Program-made: the position numbers and the translations under genes | Part shown: positions 40,683 to 41,883 of the stretch, piece by piece | Layout: each line of letters begins with the position of its first letter | How positions within the stretch are numbered: position 1 is the stretch's first letter | The notes under the pieces: model-generated | Database searches by the model: none | What the model was told of the DNA's origin: nothing | What the model saw: the letters and a program-made list of their open reading frames with translations, nothing else | Origin: Polyangiaceae bacterium | GTDB lineage: Bacteria; Myxococcota_A; Polyangia; Polyangiales; Polyangiaceae | DNA: 41,883 nt | Direction of reading: 5' to 3' | Assembly: GCA_022842465.1 (NCBI GenBank) | Contig: JALHPN010000058.1 | Location: 1-41,883 of the forward strand

Positions 40683-41883
40683 ACCTACTCTGGAGACCGG
40701 CGCTCGCGCTCGGCGGCGTGCTACTCGCCGCGGGCACCGTCGCGACGTACCACAAGACGACCACGTTCCAGCACGGGTATCCGGGCGTGGGCATGGCGAT
40801 CGTCGAGACGAACGAGCGCCTCGCCGACAAGGTGAAGGCGAACGAGCTCCCGCCTGCCCTCCCCCCGGCCTCGGCCGAGGGCGTGCTCGCCGTGAACGCG
40901 TACAAGAACGTGCAGGTGCTCGGCCACATCTCGTCCGGCGACTTCACGCGGACGATGACGGCCATCACGCTCTGGGTCTCCCCCCAACAGGGCTGCGGCT
41001 ACTGCCACGCGCCCCAGCGCGACGCGCAGGGCAAGGTCGTCGTGAACGAGGACGGCTACCCCCAGGCGGACCTCGCCAAGATGGACTCCGACGAGCTCTA
41101 CGCGAAGGTCGTCGCGCGGCGCATGATCCAGATGACCCAGCACGTCAACGCCGACTGGAAGCAGCACGTCCAGGCCACCGGCGTGACGTGCTGGACGTGT
41201 CACCGCGGCAACAACGTCCCGAAGAACATCTGGTTCGACGAGGCGCCGGATCCGGGGGACACGCGCGCCGTCGGCTACAAGGGCGGGCAGAACACGCCGG
41301 CCCTCACGAACGGTCTCTCCACGCTCCCGACCTCGTTCTTCCGTCCGTTCCTCGCGGGCGAGGAGAGCATCCGCGTCCAGAGCGGCGAGGCGCTACCGAG
41401 CGGCAACCGTCAGTCGATCAAGCAGGCGGAGTGGACGTACGGACTCATGACGCACATGAGCAACGCGCTCGGCGTCAACTGCACGTACTGCCACAACTCG
41501 CGCTCGTGGGCCGACTGGAGCCAGAGCCCGGCGACGCGCGCGACCGCGTGGTACGGGATCCGGATGGTGCGCGACCTCAACAACGCGTACCTCGAGCCCC
41601 TCCTCGCGACATACCCTCCGCATCGGCTCGGGCCGACGGGAGACGCGCCGAAGGCGAACTGCACGACGTGCCACCAGGGCGCGTACAAGCCGCTCCTCGG
41701 CAAGAGCATGCTCACGGCGTACCCGGTCTTCGCCGAGCCCAAGCCCCAGCCGCCGAAGACGGCGGACCTGCCGGTCGACCTCGGCCAGCAAGCAGGGGCG
41801 ACTGCCCTCGCTGCCGCGGCAGCAGATGCGGGCGCCACGACGCTCGCCGCCGCTGCCGGCGGCGACGGCGGCGCGGTCCCGCC
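40679..41883 (+). CDS. pufC: Reaction-centre tetraheme cytochrome c subunit (3' end beyond window)
   Basis: The tetraheme cytochrome that re-reduces the oxidised special pair. GTG 40679 overlaps the pufM stop as GTGA. The 401 visible residues start with a membrane anchor (about residues 6-22) without a lipobox Cys, so it is probably an uncleaved anchor. Four c-type heme motifs are present: CGYCH (106-110), CWTCH (171-175), CTYCH (268-272) and CTTCH (328-332). HGYPGVGM near residue 32 is a PufC hallmark. From about residue 352 the sequence becomes Pro- then Ala/Gly-rich with no stop before the window end, so the tail length is unknown. Confidence 0.95.
   Translation, partial: MNLLWRPALALGGVLLAAGTVATYHKTTTFQHGYPGVGMAIVETNERLADKVKANELPPALPPASAEGVLAVNAYKNVQVLGHISSGDFTRTMTAITLWVSPQQGCGYCHAPQRDAQGKVVVNEDGYPQADLAKMDSDELYAKVVARRMIQMTQHVNADWKQHVQATGVTCWTCHRGNNVPKNIWFDEAPDPGDTRAVGYKGGQNTPALTNGLSTLPTSFFRPFLAGEESIRVQSGEALPSGNRQSIKQAEWTYGLMTHMSNALGVNCTYCHNSRSWADWSQSPATRATAWYGIRMVRDLNNAYLEPLLATYPPHRLGPTGDAPKANCTTCHQGAYKPLLGKSMLTAYPVFAEPKPQPPKTADLPVDLGQQAGATALAAAAADAGATTLAAAAGGDGGAVP

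Noticed and set aside
1-41883. CRISPR arrays, tRNA or rRNA genes, insertion sequences, phage genes
   Set aside because: No repeat-spacer pattern, tRNA-like fold, transposase or integrase was found on either strand by reading.

Overview
The window is very GC-rich and densely packed, and the longest stretch without a gene is 254 bases. Its right-hand 25 kb is a photosynthesis gene cluster of the type II reaction centre (purple) kind. It carries late bacteriochlorophyll a genes (bchI, bchD, bchO, bchC, bchX, bchY, bchZ), acyclic carotenoid genes (crtD, crtC, crtE, crtF), a PucC/LhaA-type carrier and the puf operon (pufB, pufA, pufL, pufM, then pufC cut by the window end). The left-hand 16.7 kb is not photosynthetic. 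It holds many signal-peptide-bearing hypothetical proteins, a 1426-residue membrane protein, a circularly permuted ATP-grasp/alpha-E pair and a phospholipase D-like lipoprotein. That style suggests a Myxococcota (Polyangia-like) genome. Phototrophic Myxococcota are known from metagenome-assembled genomes, but no marker gene here proves the taxonomy.

Layout: 1-1409, a Cys-rich membrane-anchored protein and a 1-Cys peroxiredoxin. 1420-4647 (minus), a coupled operon of ATP-grasp, alpha-E and 2OG-Fe(II) dioxygenase. 4773-12779 (minus), PLD lipoprotein, small secreted protein, giant membrane protein and a barrel-like protein. 12884-16672, two paralogous anchored proteins flanking a minus-strand flavoprotein/SDR pair. 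16722-19141, crtD-crtC. 19145-20035 (minus), an atypical alpha/beta hydrolase. 20121-21488, pucC-like. 21581-22720, a lipoprotein. 22778-25634 (minus), the three-gene pnt transhydrogenase. 25889-30791, orf374-bchI-bchD-bchO-orf32. 30910-32906, crtE-crtF. 33007-41883, bchC-X-Y-Z and pufBALMC.

How the genes work together: CrtE makes the C20 precursor, and CrtC, CrtD and CrtF tailor acyclic carotenoids of the spheroidene/spirilloxanthin kind. BchI and BchD are the chelatase ATPase and co-subunit, with BchO probably an accessory protein. BchXYZ reduces chlorophyllide a, and BchC oxidises the side chain towards BChl a. PufB/A form LH1, PufL/M the reaction centre, and PufC re-reduces it. Early bch genes, crtI/crtB, puhA and the regulator genes are not in the window.

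The most striking unexplained signal is regulatory. Four plus-strand promoters (pucC-like, orf374, crtE, bchC) each carry two imperfect TGT-N12-ACA palindromes exactly 8 bp apart. This is the arrangement known for CrtJ/PpsR at the Rhodobacter bchC promoter. Other notable points are two unrecognised proteins embedded in the cluster (orf374 and a 32-residue membrane peptide), a roughly 110-residue tail on PufM, a crtD/crtC junction where CrtC homology starts before any usual start codon, and ribosome-binding sites placed inside RNA hairpins.
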